NCBI RefSeq assembly: GCF_030052995.1
Contig: NZ_JASJPW010000001.1
Span: forward strand, 310,001-374,000
DNA from: Gemmobacter sp. 24YEA27
Lineage (GTDB): Bacteria; Pseudomonadota; Alphaproteobacteria; Rhodobacterales; Rhodobacteraceae
Length of the DNA: 64,000 nt
Reading direction: 5' to 3'
In this document: piece after piece, positions 18,694 through 27,294 of the stretch
How the letters are laid out: each line of letters opens with the position of its first letter
Position numbering within the stretch: the first letter of the stretch is position 1
Notes under the pieces: model-generated
Databases searched by the model: none
What the model saw: only the letters and a program-made list of their open reading frames with translations
What the model was told of the DNA's origin: nothing
Program-made: the position numbers and the translations under genes

Positions 18694-19514
18694 CGGCGTT
18701 TCCCCCAGCTTGCCGAAGCATATTTGCGGGTGAAGAACTGGCCCATCAGCCCGATCATCAGACAGATCATCACCGCCCAGATCGGATATTCAATATTGGT
18801 GTAGCGCGGCTGATAATTCAGGAAAATATCGCCACGCGCCTGGTCAATCGTGTGATAGAGCGGGTTCCAGTCGAACTTGCTGCGCAGCCAGGACGAGGCC
18901 TGATTGGCCACGAACATCTTGCCCGAAGCGATCATATTCGCACGCTGATAGATCGTCGACAGAATGCCCACCAGATCCGGTTGCCAGGGCTTTGCAGCGT
19001 AGAAGATCAGCCCGATCGCCGCGCCCGAGGCCCAGGACAGGATGAACATTCCCATAGTGCCGATCGGGTCGAAGATTGTGATCGGCCGCATCACCGCATG
19101 ATAGACGAACAGGATGACCCCGGCGGCGAATGTCTGCTTATACAGCGCCGCCAGCGCGGCTGAGACCACCGCGATGATCGGGTTCATCGGCGCATGCATC
19201 ATCATCGCCGAAGCCGGGCTGTCCGCCGCCGCCACGGCGCCAAGCGCCTTCACATGGGTCAGGAACATGAAGACGCCCGACATCACGTAAAGGATGAAAT
19301 CGCCGCGCAGCGCCAGCCGCCGCATCCCCAGCAGATCGAACATCACCACAAACAGCACCAGCACCAGCACCGCCTGCAGCACATTCATCACCAAAGCGAC
19401 CACCGCATTGGAATGCGAGCCGCGCAGCTGGCGCACGGTGGCGTGGTAGATCACCTCGATAAGTTCGAAGCCGGTCCGCATATGCGAGATCCGTTGCGCC
19501 TCTGGTCGGAACAT
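18690..19514 (-). CDS. ABC-2 type polysaccharide/polyol export permease
   Basis: Inner-membrane permease of the KpsM/Wzm-like ABC-2 family, 274 residues, with about six hydrophobic segments (for example NVLQAVLVLVLFVVMFDLL, FAAGVILFVYHAVM, GMFILSWASGAAIGLIFYA, YPIWAVMICLMIGLMGQFF). The family exports capsule, O-antigen or teichoic-acid-like polymers through a partner ATPase. No ATPase gene is adjacent, so the partner must be elsewhere. ATG at 19514 is used; MRTGFELIEVIYH at residue 12 is an alternative start. The 231 bases to the divergent cysQ gene show no convincing gene. Its position beside a glycan-synthesis block supports polysaccharide export. Confidence 0.75.
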   Translation of the reverse strand: MFRPEAQRISHMRTGFELIEVIYHATVRQLRGSHSNAVVALVMNVLQAVLVLVLFVVMFDLLGMRRLALRGDFILYVMSGVFMFLTHVKALGAVAAADSPASAMMMHAPMNPIIAVVSAALAALYKQTFAAGVILFVYHAVMRPITIFDPIGTMGMFILSWASGAAIGLIFYAAKPWQPDLVGILSTIYQRANMIASGKMFVANQASSWLRSKFDWNPLYHTIDQARGDIFLNYQPRYTNIEYPIWAVMICLMIGLMGQFFTRKYASASWGKRR

Positions 19515-19745
19515 GGATGGTGCCCTTGCTGCCTCTGGCCGTCGCGCCGTGCTTCGCTACCGAACCGCGGGCAGCGCCCCCTGCGGTCGGCCGACTATCC
19601 CCTGGAAAAGCGTCTGAAACGGGGCAGTTCCTGGAAATCTCGCAGCGATTGCTTGCCGATCCCTTCCTGCGCGAGGATAAAGGGCTGCAAACCCTGTGGC
19701 AACAGGCGCCATTTCGCGCCCCATCAGACCCGACCGGAGCATTTA

Positions 19746-20549
19746 ATGGACTTTGACCGCCTCGTCACCGTCATCCGCCGCCTCGCGCTCGAGGCCGGCG
19801 ACCGGATCATGGAAGTCTATAACGGCCCGGATTTCGAGGTTAAGGCCAAGGGCGATTCGAGCCCGGTGACCGAGGCCGACGAGGCCGCCGATGCACTGAT
19901 CTCGGCCGGGCTGCGCGCGGAGTTTCCGGACCTGGTGCTGATCACCGAGGAACAGGCCGCAAGCCATGCCCTGACCGCCTCGACCTTCCTGATCGTCGAT
20001 CCGCTGGACGGGACCAAGGAATTCGTGCAGCGCCGCGGGGATTTCACCGTCAATATCGCCTATGTAGAAAATGGCGTGCCGCGCCATGGTGTCGTCTATG
20101 CGCCTGCAAAGGAACGGCTTTTCTATACCCTGGCCGATGGCACCGCCGTCGAGGAGGCCGGCCCCTTCAACAAAGACCTGGCCGGCGCACTGACGCCGCT
20201 GCGGGTCAATGCGGCGCCGGATAACGGCGCGCTGATGGTCGTGGCCTCGAAATCACACCGCGATGCAGCAACGGATGCTTACATCGGTCACTATGCGGTC
20301 AGGGATTCGAAAAGCGCAGGCTCCAGCCTGAAATTCTGCCTGGTCGCGACCGGTGAGGCCGATCTCTATCCGCGTCTGGGCCGTACCATGGAATGGGACA
20401 CTGCCGCAGGAGATGCCGTATTGCGCGGGGCCGGCGGCGAGGTGCTGCATTTCGACAGCCACATGCCCCTGACCTACGGCAAACCCGGCTGGGACAATCC
20501 TTTCTTCATTGCCCGCGCGCCCGCAGTCTCACTTAAGGATCCGGGCTGA
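19746..20549 (+). CDS. cysQ: 3'(2'),5'-bisphosphate nucleotidase CysQ
   Basis: Inositol-monophosphatase-fold enzyme that converts PAP, the by-product of PAPS-dependent sulfation or sulfate assimilation, to AMP. The protein has 267 residues. Metal-binding motifs are present: ITEEQ for the first glutamate, DPLDGTKEF for the DPLDGT loop and EWDTAAGDAVL for the WDxAAGxxL signature. ATG at 19746 is chosen because the upstream part of the open frame (from 19194) overlaps the divergent permease gene. Its placement ahead of galU, glycosyltransferases and a sulfotransferase is consistent with removing PAP made by sulfate transfer. Confidence 0.92.
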   Translation: MDFDRLVTVIRRLALEAGDRIMEVYNGPDFEVKAKGDSSPVTEADEAADALISAGLRAEFPDLVLITEEQAASHALTASTFLIVDPLDGTKEFVQRRGDFTVNIAYVENGVPRHGVVYAPAKERLFYTLADGTAVEEAGPFNKDLAGALTPLRVNAAPDNGALMVVASKSHRDAATDAYIGHYAVRDSKSAGSSLKFCLVATGEADLYPRLGRTMEWDTAAGDAVLRGAGGEVLHFDSHMPLTYGKPGWDNPFFIARAPAVSLKDPG

Positions 20550-20728
20550 ACCCCATTGGCTAAGGTTTGCCCAATTCAACCTGAGGCAGAATTCGCCTCA
20601 CGCTTTCGCGCTGTACTTTAGCAGAATCTCGCCTAGAAACACGTTGGCGCCAAATTCAGGACAAATTGTTCTGGGAAGAGCTCAAATTGAGGTGCACATG
20701 CTGCGCCGGAATAAACACGAGTGCGATC

Positions 20729-21628
20729 ATGAAGCCCCAAAAAGTCACTAAAGCCGTCTTCCCTGTCGCTGGCCTCGGTACCCGTTTCCTTCCTGCCACC
20801 AAGTCGGTGCCCAAAGAGATCATGACCCTCGTCGACCGCCCGCTGATCCAATATGCGATCGACGAAGCGCGGGCTGCAGGGATTACCGAGTTCATTTTCG
20901 TGACCTCGCGCGGAAAATCCGCGCTTGAGGATTATTTCGACCGCGCCCCCGAGCTTGAAAGCGAGCTGAACCGCAAGGGCAAGACCGAGCTGCTGAAGGT
21001 GCTGGAAGACACCAATATGGATTCCGGCGCCATCGCCTATGTTCGCCAGAACCGCCCGCTTGGCCTTGGTCACGCCGTCTGGTGTGCCCGCCGCCTGATC
21101 GGGGATGAGCCTTTCGCCGTGCTTCTGCCCGATGACGTGATCGCGGCAGAGCAATCCTGCCTCGCGCAGATGGTCGAGGCCTATCAGGAAACCGGCGGCA
21201 ATATGGTTGCGGCGATGGAAGTCCCGCCGGAGAAAGCATCGTCCTATGGCATGCTCGATATTGCCGAGGACCGGGGCTCTATCGTGCGTGCAAAGGGGAT
21301 GGTCGAGAAACCGAAGGCCGAGGATGCACCTTCGAACCTCGCAGTGATCGGACGTTACATCCTTGACCCGAAAGTGCTGCACAACCTGCATGAAACCAAG
21401 CTTGGCACCGGCGGCGAGATCCAGCTGACCGATGCCATCGCGGAAGAGGCAGGCTGGGGCGGCACCGGGGTTTACGGCTACCGCTTCCGGGGTATGCGCT
21501 ATGACTGCGGCTCGAAAGCGGGCTTCCTGCAGGCAACCGTGGCTTTCGGCATGTCGCGCCCCGACCTGCGCGATGAGTTCACCGCCTATCTCAATGACAT
21601 GATGGCGCAGCTGAAGGCGGCTGAGTAA
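20729..21628 (+). CDS. galU: UTP-glucose-1-phosphate uridylyltransferase
   Basis: Makes UDP-glucose from UTP and glucose-1-phosphate for polysaccharide and glycolipid synthesis. The protein has 299 residues, full length. It begins MKPQKVTKAVFPVAGLGTRFLPATKSVPKE, the nucleotidyltransferase signature including the catalytic Arg and Lys. GLGHAVWCAR and VLLPDDVI are further family motifs. ATG at 20729 is preferred over the in-frame 20666 start because the signature begins there. The next glycosyltransferase gene starts four bases after the stop, so galU appears to head a glycan operon. Confidence 0.96.
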   Translation: MKPQKVTKAVFPVAGLGTRFLPATKSVPKEIMTLVDRPLIQYAIDEARAAGITEFIFVTSRGKSALEDYFDRAPELESELNRKGKTELLKVLEDTNMDSGAIAYVRQNRPLGLGHAVWCARRLIGDEPFAVLLPDDVIAAEQSCLAQMVEAYQETGGNMVAAMEVPPEKASSYGMLDIAEDRGSIVRAKGMVEKPKAEDAPSNLAVIGRYILDPKVLHNLHETKLGTGGEIQLTDAIAEEAGWGGTGVYGYRFRGMRYDCGSKAGFLQATVAFGMSRPDLRDEFTAYLNDMMAQLKAAE

Positions 21629-21632
21629 CCGC

Positions 21633-22711
21633 ATGATGGCGGGCGCAGCCCCCCGCCTGACATATGCGTTCGGCGAATTGCCGGCCGCTGAAGACAGCCG
21701 CCAGAGCCTGATCGTGGCCTGGCGGTTGCGCAACCGGCGCCGCATGTTGCTGGCGCGGGCGCTGCGCAAAAGGCGCGAACTCACCCGGCTGACCGATCGC
21801 ACCGGAGCGATCCGGAAAGGCGCCATCCTCTGTGCGATGGTGGTCAGGAACGAGGCGGCGCGGCTGCCCTGGTTTCTGGCACATCACCGCCGGCTCGGCG
21901 TGGATCATTTCCTGATCATAGACAATGCCAGCACGGATGGCAGCGAAGCCCTGCTGCGCGACCAGCCGGATGTCTCGCTCTGGTCCACCGCCGGCTCTTA
22001 TCGCAAATCGCGCTTTGGGCTGGACTGGCTGAACTGGGTGCTGATGCGGCACGGGAATGGCCATTGGTGCCTCGTGCTCGATGCCGATGAACTGCTGGTC
22101 TACCCCTGGCACGAGACCCGGCCTCTGCCCGCGCTGACCGCCTGGCTCGAAGGCAAGGGCCACCGGTCGATGCCCGCCATGATGCTGGATCTCTACCCCG
22201 AAGACCGGTTGGGAGAGCGGCCCTATACCCCCGGCACCGACCCGCTTGATCTGTTGCAATGGTTTGATTCCGGCAATTACAGCCTCCAGGTGCAACAGCC
22301 GCTGCGCAATCTCTGGATCCAGGGGGGCCCCGCGCGCGGGCATTTTTCGCCGATGATCCCCGCCGTGCGCCAACCCTGAACAAGATACCGCTGGTGAAAT
22401 GGTCCTGGCGCTATGCCTGGAACAACTCGACCCATTCACTGCTGCCGGCGCCGCTTAACCATGTCTTCGACGAGACCGGAGGCGAGATGACCTCGGGCGT
22501 TTTGCTCCACACCAAATTCCTGCCTGAAATCATTGAAAAATCCGGTGAGGAGAAAGAGCGCCGCCAGCATTTCGCCGATCCCACCCGCTTTGGCAGCTAT
22601 TATGACGGGCTGATCGCCGCGCCACTGCTGAAGACCGCGCAATCACGCCGCTATACCGGCTGGCGGCAGCTGGAGGCACTTGGCCTCATGTCACGGGGGG
22701 GCTGGGTATGA
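21633..22711 (+). pseudogene. Glycosyltransferase family 2-like gene, frameshifted in this sequence
   Basis: The first of two paralogous glycosyltransferases. Frame one carries a GT2/GT92-type core (ILCAMVVRNEAARLPWFL, HFLIIDNASTDGS, and the DxD-type LVLDADELLVYP) to about residue 230, then stops at 22379. The frame entered near 22331 continues the same protein (RRAPTLNKIPLVKWSW and onward) to TGA at 22711. The paralogue at 22941-23951 reads through at the same place. One base is missing in the run GGGGGGCCCC (22322-22331); restoring it gives a 359-residue protein. This is either a homopolymer error or a real, possibly phase-variable, mutation. The function is transfer of a sugar to a surface glycan. 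Confidence 0.78.
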
Positions 22712-22940
22712 GCCACCGCCCGCGGCTATCTTTCAGCCTGGTGAAATGTTTACTTTGTGACGGCATTTCTCTAGCTATCAACACAGCAATTTCCATAATG
22801 GAAACAATGCCAGAAGACAAAAGCAAGGCTATGGTGCCGGTTCATGTGAAACGCAGCCCGGGCCGTCAAGCTGCGGGACGAATACAGGCCCGACGCCCGG
22901 CGTTCGGGGGCAGCACTTCCGGCTGCGACCGGAGGCCCGC

Positions 22941-23951
22941 ATGAGCCTGACCGGATCCTACCGTCTGCGCCTGCGCCGCAAGCGGCTCATCGGCCGCGCG
23001 ATGTTGCGGAGCCGCGAGCTGCGCCCGATTGCGCTGCGCACCGATACGATCCGCAGCGGCGCCGTCCTGCTTTTTTGCACGCTGAGAAACGAACGGATTC
23101 GCCTGCCCTGGTTTCTGAGCTACTACCGCGATCTCGGCGTAAGCCATTTCTTTTTCGTGGATAATGACAGCGACGATGGCAGCCGCGACTATCTCGCGAG
23201 CCAGCCGGATGTCTCGCTCTGGTCCACGAAGGCAAGCTATAAGAACAGCCGTTTCGGCATGGACTGGATCACCGCGCTGCTGCGGCGCTACGGTCATGGC
23301 CACTGGTGTCTGACCGTCGATGTCGATGAATTCCTGATTTACCCGTTTTGCGAGACGCGCCCCCTGCGCGCGCTGACCGACTGGCTCGACACCAGCGGCA
23401 TCCGTGCCTTTTCGGCAATGCTGCTGGATATGTATCCCAAAGGCCCGGTCCAGGATCAGCCCTACCGCGAGGGCCAGAACCCTTTCGAGATCGCGGAATG
23501 GTTCGATTCCGGCAATTATACGATCAGCCGCAACTGGGGCTATGGCAATCTCTGGATCCAGGGCGGGCCAAGGGCGCGCACCTTCTTTGCCACCAATCCG
23601 CGCGCCGCACCAGCGCTGAACAAGGTGCCGCTGGTGCGCTGGCACAAAAGCTATGCCTATATCAGTTCGACCCATATGCTGCTGCCGCGCGGGCTGAACC
23701 TCGCCTTTGACGAATGGGGGGGCGAAAAGGCCTCAGGTTGCCTTCTTCATGCCAAGTTCCTGGATACATTTGCAGCCAAGGCGCAGGAAGAAATGGCGCG
23801 CGGTGAACATTATGCCGACAGTCGTGAATACAAGGCCTATCTGGAGGGGCTGAAGCAACAGCCCGATTTCTGGTGCAAATGGAGCGAGAAATACATCAAC
23901 TGGCGCCAGCTGGAGATTCTGGGCCTCATGTCCAAGGGGAACTGGGCATGA
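22941..23951 (+). CDS. Glycosyltransferase family 2-like protein
   Basis: A 336-residue cytoplasmic glycosyltransferase, paralogue of the gene just upstream. It contains LLFCTLRNERIRLPWFLSYY, HFFFVDNDSDDGSRDYL, WCLTVDVDEFLIYPF (the DxD metal and nucleotide-sugar site), an EWFDSGNYTISRNWG stretch and a C-terminal NWRQLEILGLMSKG segment shared with its paralogue. Such proteins often modify the sugar backbone of exopolysaccharides. The upstream 230 bases are AT-rich in part (22740-22810) and may hold a separate promoter. The stop overlaps the start of the GT14 gene by four bases (ATGA). The sugar specificity cannot be told from sequence. Confidence 0.88.
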   Translation: MSLTGSYRLRLRRKRLIGRAMLRSRELRPIALRTDTIRSGAVLLFCTLRNERIRLPWFLSYYRDLGVSHFFFVDNDSDDGSRDYLASQPDVSLWSTKASYKNSRFGMDWITALLRRYGHGHWCLTVDVDEFLIYPFCETRPLRALTDWLDTSGIRAFSAMLLDMYPKGPVQDQPYREGQNPFEIAEWFDSGNYTISRNWGYGNLWIQGGPRARTFFATNPRAAPALNKVPLVRWHKSYAYISSTHMLLPRGLNLAFDEWGGEKASGCLLHAKFLDTFAAKAQEEMARGEHYADSREYKAYLEGLKQQPDFWCKWSEKYINWRQLEILGLMSKGNWA

Positions 23952-25675
23952 GTACCGGGAAGAGCAGCCCGGGGCAGAACAGTCTGGGCTTCGTTATGCT
24001 CTGCCATACCGCGCTGCATCGCGCGGCACAGGTGGCGCGCTACTGGGCCGAACGCGGCTGCCCGGTGGTGATCCATGTCGACCGCTCGACCGCGGATGCC
24101 AAATTCGACTTCCTGTGCGATGCGCTTAAGGATCTGCAAAACATCCGCTTTTCGCCGCGCCATATCTGCGAATGGGGCACCTGGGGAATTGTGGCCGCCA
24201 CCCAGGAAGCAAGCGAGCTGATGCTGAAGGATTTCCCCGAGGTGCGCCATGTCTGCCTTGTCTCGGGATCCTGCCTGCCGCTGCGCCCGATCGAGGAATT
24301 TCGCGACTATCTCGACGCCCGGCCGCGCACCGATTTCATCGAAAGCGTTACCACCGCGGATGTCGGCTGGACGGTCGGCGGGCTGAATGCCGAACGGTTC
24401 ACGCTGCGCTTCCCGTTTTCCTGGCGCAAGAACCGCTGGCTTTTTGACACTTATGTCGAGCTGCAGCGCCGGCTGAAAGTACGGCGCAGAATGCCGCTGA
24501 ACCTTGTGCCGCATCTGGGCAGCCAATGGTGGTGCCTGACCCGCCAGACGCTTTCGGCGATCCTGGAAAGCCCCGACCGCGCCAGCTATGACACCTATTT
24601 CCGCCGCGTCTGGATTCCGGATGAAAGCTATTTCCAGTCGCTGGTGCGGCTGTTTTCCACCAGCGTCGAAAGCCGCTCTCTGACCCTGTCGAAGTTCGAT
24701 TTCCAGGGCAAACCGCATGTTTTCTACGATGATCACCTGCAGCTCCTGCGCCGCTCGGATTGCTTTATCGCGCGCAAGATCTGGCCGCGGGCGAACCGGC
24801 TCTATAACACCTTCCTGCATCCCGACGCCGCCAGCCAGCCCCGCGCCGAGCCCAATCCCGGCAAAATCGACCGGCTTTTCGCCAAAGCGGTCGAACGCCG
24901 TACCATGGGCCGCGCCGGGCTTTACATGCAGTCACGCTTCCCCAATCGTGAACAGTCAAACGGCCGCACCGCCGCCGCCTATTCGGTGTTTGAGGGCTTT
25001 TCCGAACTGTTCGAGGATTTCGACACCTGGCTTTCCCGGGTCTCGGGCACCAGGGTCCATGGCCATCTCTTCGCCCCGGAAGGTGTCGAATTCGCCGGCG
25101 GTGAGGTGATCTATAACGGCTCGCTGAGCAATTCCGCGCGGCTGCGCGACTACAACCCGCGCAGTTTTCTGACCAGCCTGATCTGGAACACCAGGGGCGA
25201 ACGGCAATGCTTCCAGTTCAGCCCGCGTGACAGCCAGAAGATCATCCCTTTTATCGCCGGCGATCCCCATGCGCAGATTTCAGTCGTCTCCGGCGCGTTC
25301 TCGGTTCCCCTGTTCCACTCCAACCTGAATTTCAGCGAGATCAGGGCCGAAGCGGCCCGGCTTCAGCGCATCGAGGCCGAAATGCTGACTCTGTTGCGCG
25401 CCCCCGATGTGAAGGCGCGCGTCAGGGTCTGGAACCTCGCGGAATTCGTCGAGAACCCGATGGAACCGCTGCAAATGATTGTTGACGAAATCAGCCCGCG
25501 TTCGCTCAGGCGCCTGACCGAGGTGCCACGCCTCAGGGATCTGACCGGCTTTGGCCGGTTCCTGCAAAACCTGCGCAACCAGGGGATGAAGCCCGAACTG
25601 ATGGGCGATTTCCCCGCCGGCGGCGAGATCCCCGGCCCCGGCAACCGCCGCCCGCGCCCCTATCTGGTGAAGTGA
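23948..25675 (+). CDS. GT14-type beta-1,6-N-acetylglucosaminyltransferase with long C-terminal domain
   Basis: A 575-residue protein. The N-terminal ~300 residues match the core-2/I-branching GT14 fold: FVMLCHTALHRAAQVARYW, VVIHVDRS, ICEWGTWGIVAATQEA and CLVSGSCLPLRPIEEF, which is the GS(C/H)xLPL segment. The remaining ~270 residues (YSVFEGFSELFEDF, SRVSGTRVHGHLFAPEGVEF and beyond) form an extra domain that I link to an uncharacterised Rhodobacterales extension. The family normally adds GlcNAc or xylose branches. It starts at an ATGA overlap with the preceding glycosyltransferase and the sulfotransferase gene begins seven bases after its stop, so the three form one operon. Confidence 0.82.
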   Translation: MSTGKSSPGQNSLGFVMLCHTALHRAAQVARYWAERGCPVVIHVDRSTADAKFDFLCDALKDLQNIRFSPRHICEWGTWGIVAATQEASELMLKDFPEVRHVCLVSGSCLPLRPIEEFRDYLDARPRTDFIESVTTADVGWTVGGLNAERFTLRFPFSWRKNRWLFDTYVELQRRLKVRRRMPLNLVPHLGSQWWCLTRQTLSAILESPDRASYDTYFRRVWIPDESYFQSLVRLFSTSVESRSLTLSKFDFQGKPHVFYDDHLQLLRRSDCFIARKIWPRANRLYNTFLHPDAASQPRAEPNPGKIDRLFAKAVERRTMGRAGLYMQSRFPNREQSNGRTAAAYSVFEGFSELFEDFDTWLSRVSGTRVHGHLFAPEGVEFAGGEVIYNGSLSNSARLRDYNPRSFLTSLIWNTRGERQCFQFSPRDSQKIIPFIAGDPHAQISVVSGAFSVPLFHSNLNFSEIRAEAARLQRIEAEMLTLLRAPDVKARVRVWNLAEFVENPMEPLQMIVDEISPRSLRRLTEVPRLRDLTGFGRFLQNLRNQGMKPELMGDFPAGGEIPGPGNRRPRPYLVK

Positions 25676-25681
25676 CCCCCA

Positions 25682-27097
25682 ATGTCTGACACAGCCGCGG
25701 CGGGGCCGCGCTTTACCTCATTCGTCATGCTGGCTGAGATGCGGACCGGCTCGAATTTCCTCGAAGCCAATCTGAACGCACTCGAGGGCGTCACCTGCCT
25801 CGGCGAGATGTTCAACCCGCGCTTCATCGGCGGCTCAAAGCGGCAAGAGGGCTTTGGCTATGATATGGAGGCGCGCGAGAAGGATCCGCTGGGCCTGTTG
25901 CGTGCCATGCGTGACCAGACCCCGGGCCTTTCGGGCTTTCGCTATTTCCACGATCACGACCAGCGCATCCTGCCCGCCGTGATGGAAGATCCGGCCTGCG
26001 CCAAGATCATCCTGACCCGTAACCCGCTGGAAAGCTACATTTCCTGGCAGATTGCCCGCGCGACCGAGCAATGGCGGCTGACCAATGTGAAGAACCTGAA
26101 AACCGCCCGGGCTGAATTTGAGCCCGCCGGGTTTGAGGCCCATCTGGAAAATGTGCAGGAGTTCCAGATCCGGCTGATGCACAGGCTGCAGGTCTCGGGC
26201 CAGACCGCCTTTTATATCGATTATGAGGATATTCAGGATCTCGATGTCCTGAACGGGCTTGCGGCCTGGCTGGGCGTCAGCGCCCGGCTTGAGGCGGTTG
26301 ACGCATCGCTGGTCAAGCAAAATCCCGGCGCGATTTCCGACAAGGTGACCAATCCGCAGGTGATGGAAGAGGCGCTGTCGCGGCTGGACCGTTTCAACCT
26401 CGCACGGACGCCGAATTTCGAACCCCGCCGCAGCGCCGCCGTGCCGTCTTTCATCGCCTCAGACCAGGGCCGCCTGCTCTATATGCCGGTCAAGGGCGGG
26501 CCGGTGGCCGAAGTGACGGCCTGGCTTGCAGCACTTGGCGATGTGAGGGGCGAATTCACCCGCAAATCGCTGCGCGACTGGGAAATGTCGCATCCCGGCA
26601 ATCTGAGCTTTACCGTGCTGCGCCATCCGCTCTTGCGCGCCCATACCGCCTTTCTCCACCTGATCGTCTCGGGCCGCCTGAAAGAGCACCGCAATGCGCT
26701 GATCCGCGCCCATCGCGCCGAACTGCCGCCCAAAGGCCAGGATTTCGCCGATACTGACAGCCACCGCGCGGCCTTCCTGGCGTTTCTGCGTTATGCAAAA
26801 CTCTCGCTGAGCGGCCAGACCAGCCAGCGCGTCGATCCGCACTGGGCGAGCCAGACCGCTATTTTGCAGGGCTTTGCCGGGCTGCGCAGCCCCGATCTGG
26901 TGATCCGCGAAACGCGGCTGAGCAGCGGGTTTACGCATCTCGGCGCGGAACTCGGCTTCAAACCGCCGCCCCTGACCATAGACCCCGAACCCGCCCGCGC
27001 ACTTGAAAGCATCTGGTGCGAAGAGCTGGAGACCGCCGCACAAGAGGCCTGGAGCCGGGACTATACCGCATTTGGTTTCGACCGCTGGAAGATCTGA
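25682..27097 (+). CDS. Sulfotransferase family protein with two sulfotransferase-like halves
   Basis: A 471-residue protein. The N-terminal half (1-250) is a PAPS-dependent sulfotransferase: EMRTGSNFLEANL is the 5'-phosphosulfate-binding loop and IILTRNPLESYISWQIA the 3'-phosphate-binding segment. The second half (260-471) has LLYMPVKGGPVAEVTAWL and FTVLRHPLLRAHTAFLHLIV, patterned like a Sulfotransfer_2 (HNK-1-type) domain but with a weaker first motif. It is likely to sulfate the glycan made by the neighbouring transferases. With cysQ and galU nearby, the locus has the logic of a sulfated surface polysaccharide. The second-module assignment is less certain than the first. Confidence 0.75.
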   Translation: MSDTAAAGPRFTSFVMLAEMRTGSNFLEANLNALEGVTCLGEMFNPRFIGGSKRQEGFGYDMEAREKDPLGLLRAMRDQTPGLSGFRYFHDHDQRILPAVMEDPACAKIILTRNPLESYISWQIARATEQWRLTNVKNLKTARAEFEPAGFEAHLENVQEFQIRLMHRLQVSGQTAFYIDYEDIQDLDVLNGLAAWLGVSARLEAVDASLVKQNPGAISDKVTNPQVMEEALSRLDRFNLARTPNFEPRRSAAVPSFIASDQGRLLYMPVKGGPVAEVTAWLAALGDVRGEFTRKSLRDWEMSHPGNLSFTVLRHPLLRAHTAFLHLIVSGRLKEHRNALIRAHRAELPPKGQDFADTDSHRAAFLAFLRYAKLSLSGQTSQRVDPHWASQTAILQGFAGLRSPDLVIRETRLSSGFTHLGAELGFKPPPLTIDPEPARALESIWCEELETAAQEAWSRDYTAFGFDRWKI

Positions 27098-27136
27098 CGC
27101 ATCCGCATCTGGTTGCGGGAGATGCCTCCGGCGGGG

Positions 27137-27222
27137 ATATTCAGAGACAGATGAAATCGGCTTTTCATCTGTCCTTAAATATCCCGGGGGAGCCTCCGAA
27201 GGAGGCGGGGGCAGCGCCCCCG
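27137..27222 (+). repeat. Intergenic composite hairpin repeat, copy B (after sulfotransferase)
   Basis: A perfect 11-base-arm hairpin, GACAGATGAAA and TTTCATCTGTC (27146-27173), is bounded by GGGGATATT and AAATATCCC that can extend the stem. The core CTGTCCTTAAATAT followed by CCCGGGGG (27169-27190) matches copy A at 6381-6402 with two changes. A CGGGGGC-AGC-GCCCCCG hairpin follows at 27206-27222, again as in copy A. It lies just after the sulfotransferase stop and before the ribonuclease gene. Confidence 0.72.
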
Positions 27223-27294
27223 GCAACGCCGGCCAAAAAAGATTGCCGCAGTTGACCGGGACGGGGTGGAGGATTAGTTCCATCTGGCATCCGT

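Noticed and set aside
14875-18804. 1309-codon open frame on the plus strand across dnaJ and dnaK
   Set aside because: It is antisense to dnaJ, dnaK and the SH3 gene. Long antisense frames are expected in high-GC genes, and its protein has no recognisable domain.
19517-19756. 79-codon frame between the export permease and cysQ
   Set aside because: No family signal and a weak start; the stretch is better read as the divergent promoter region.
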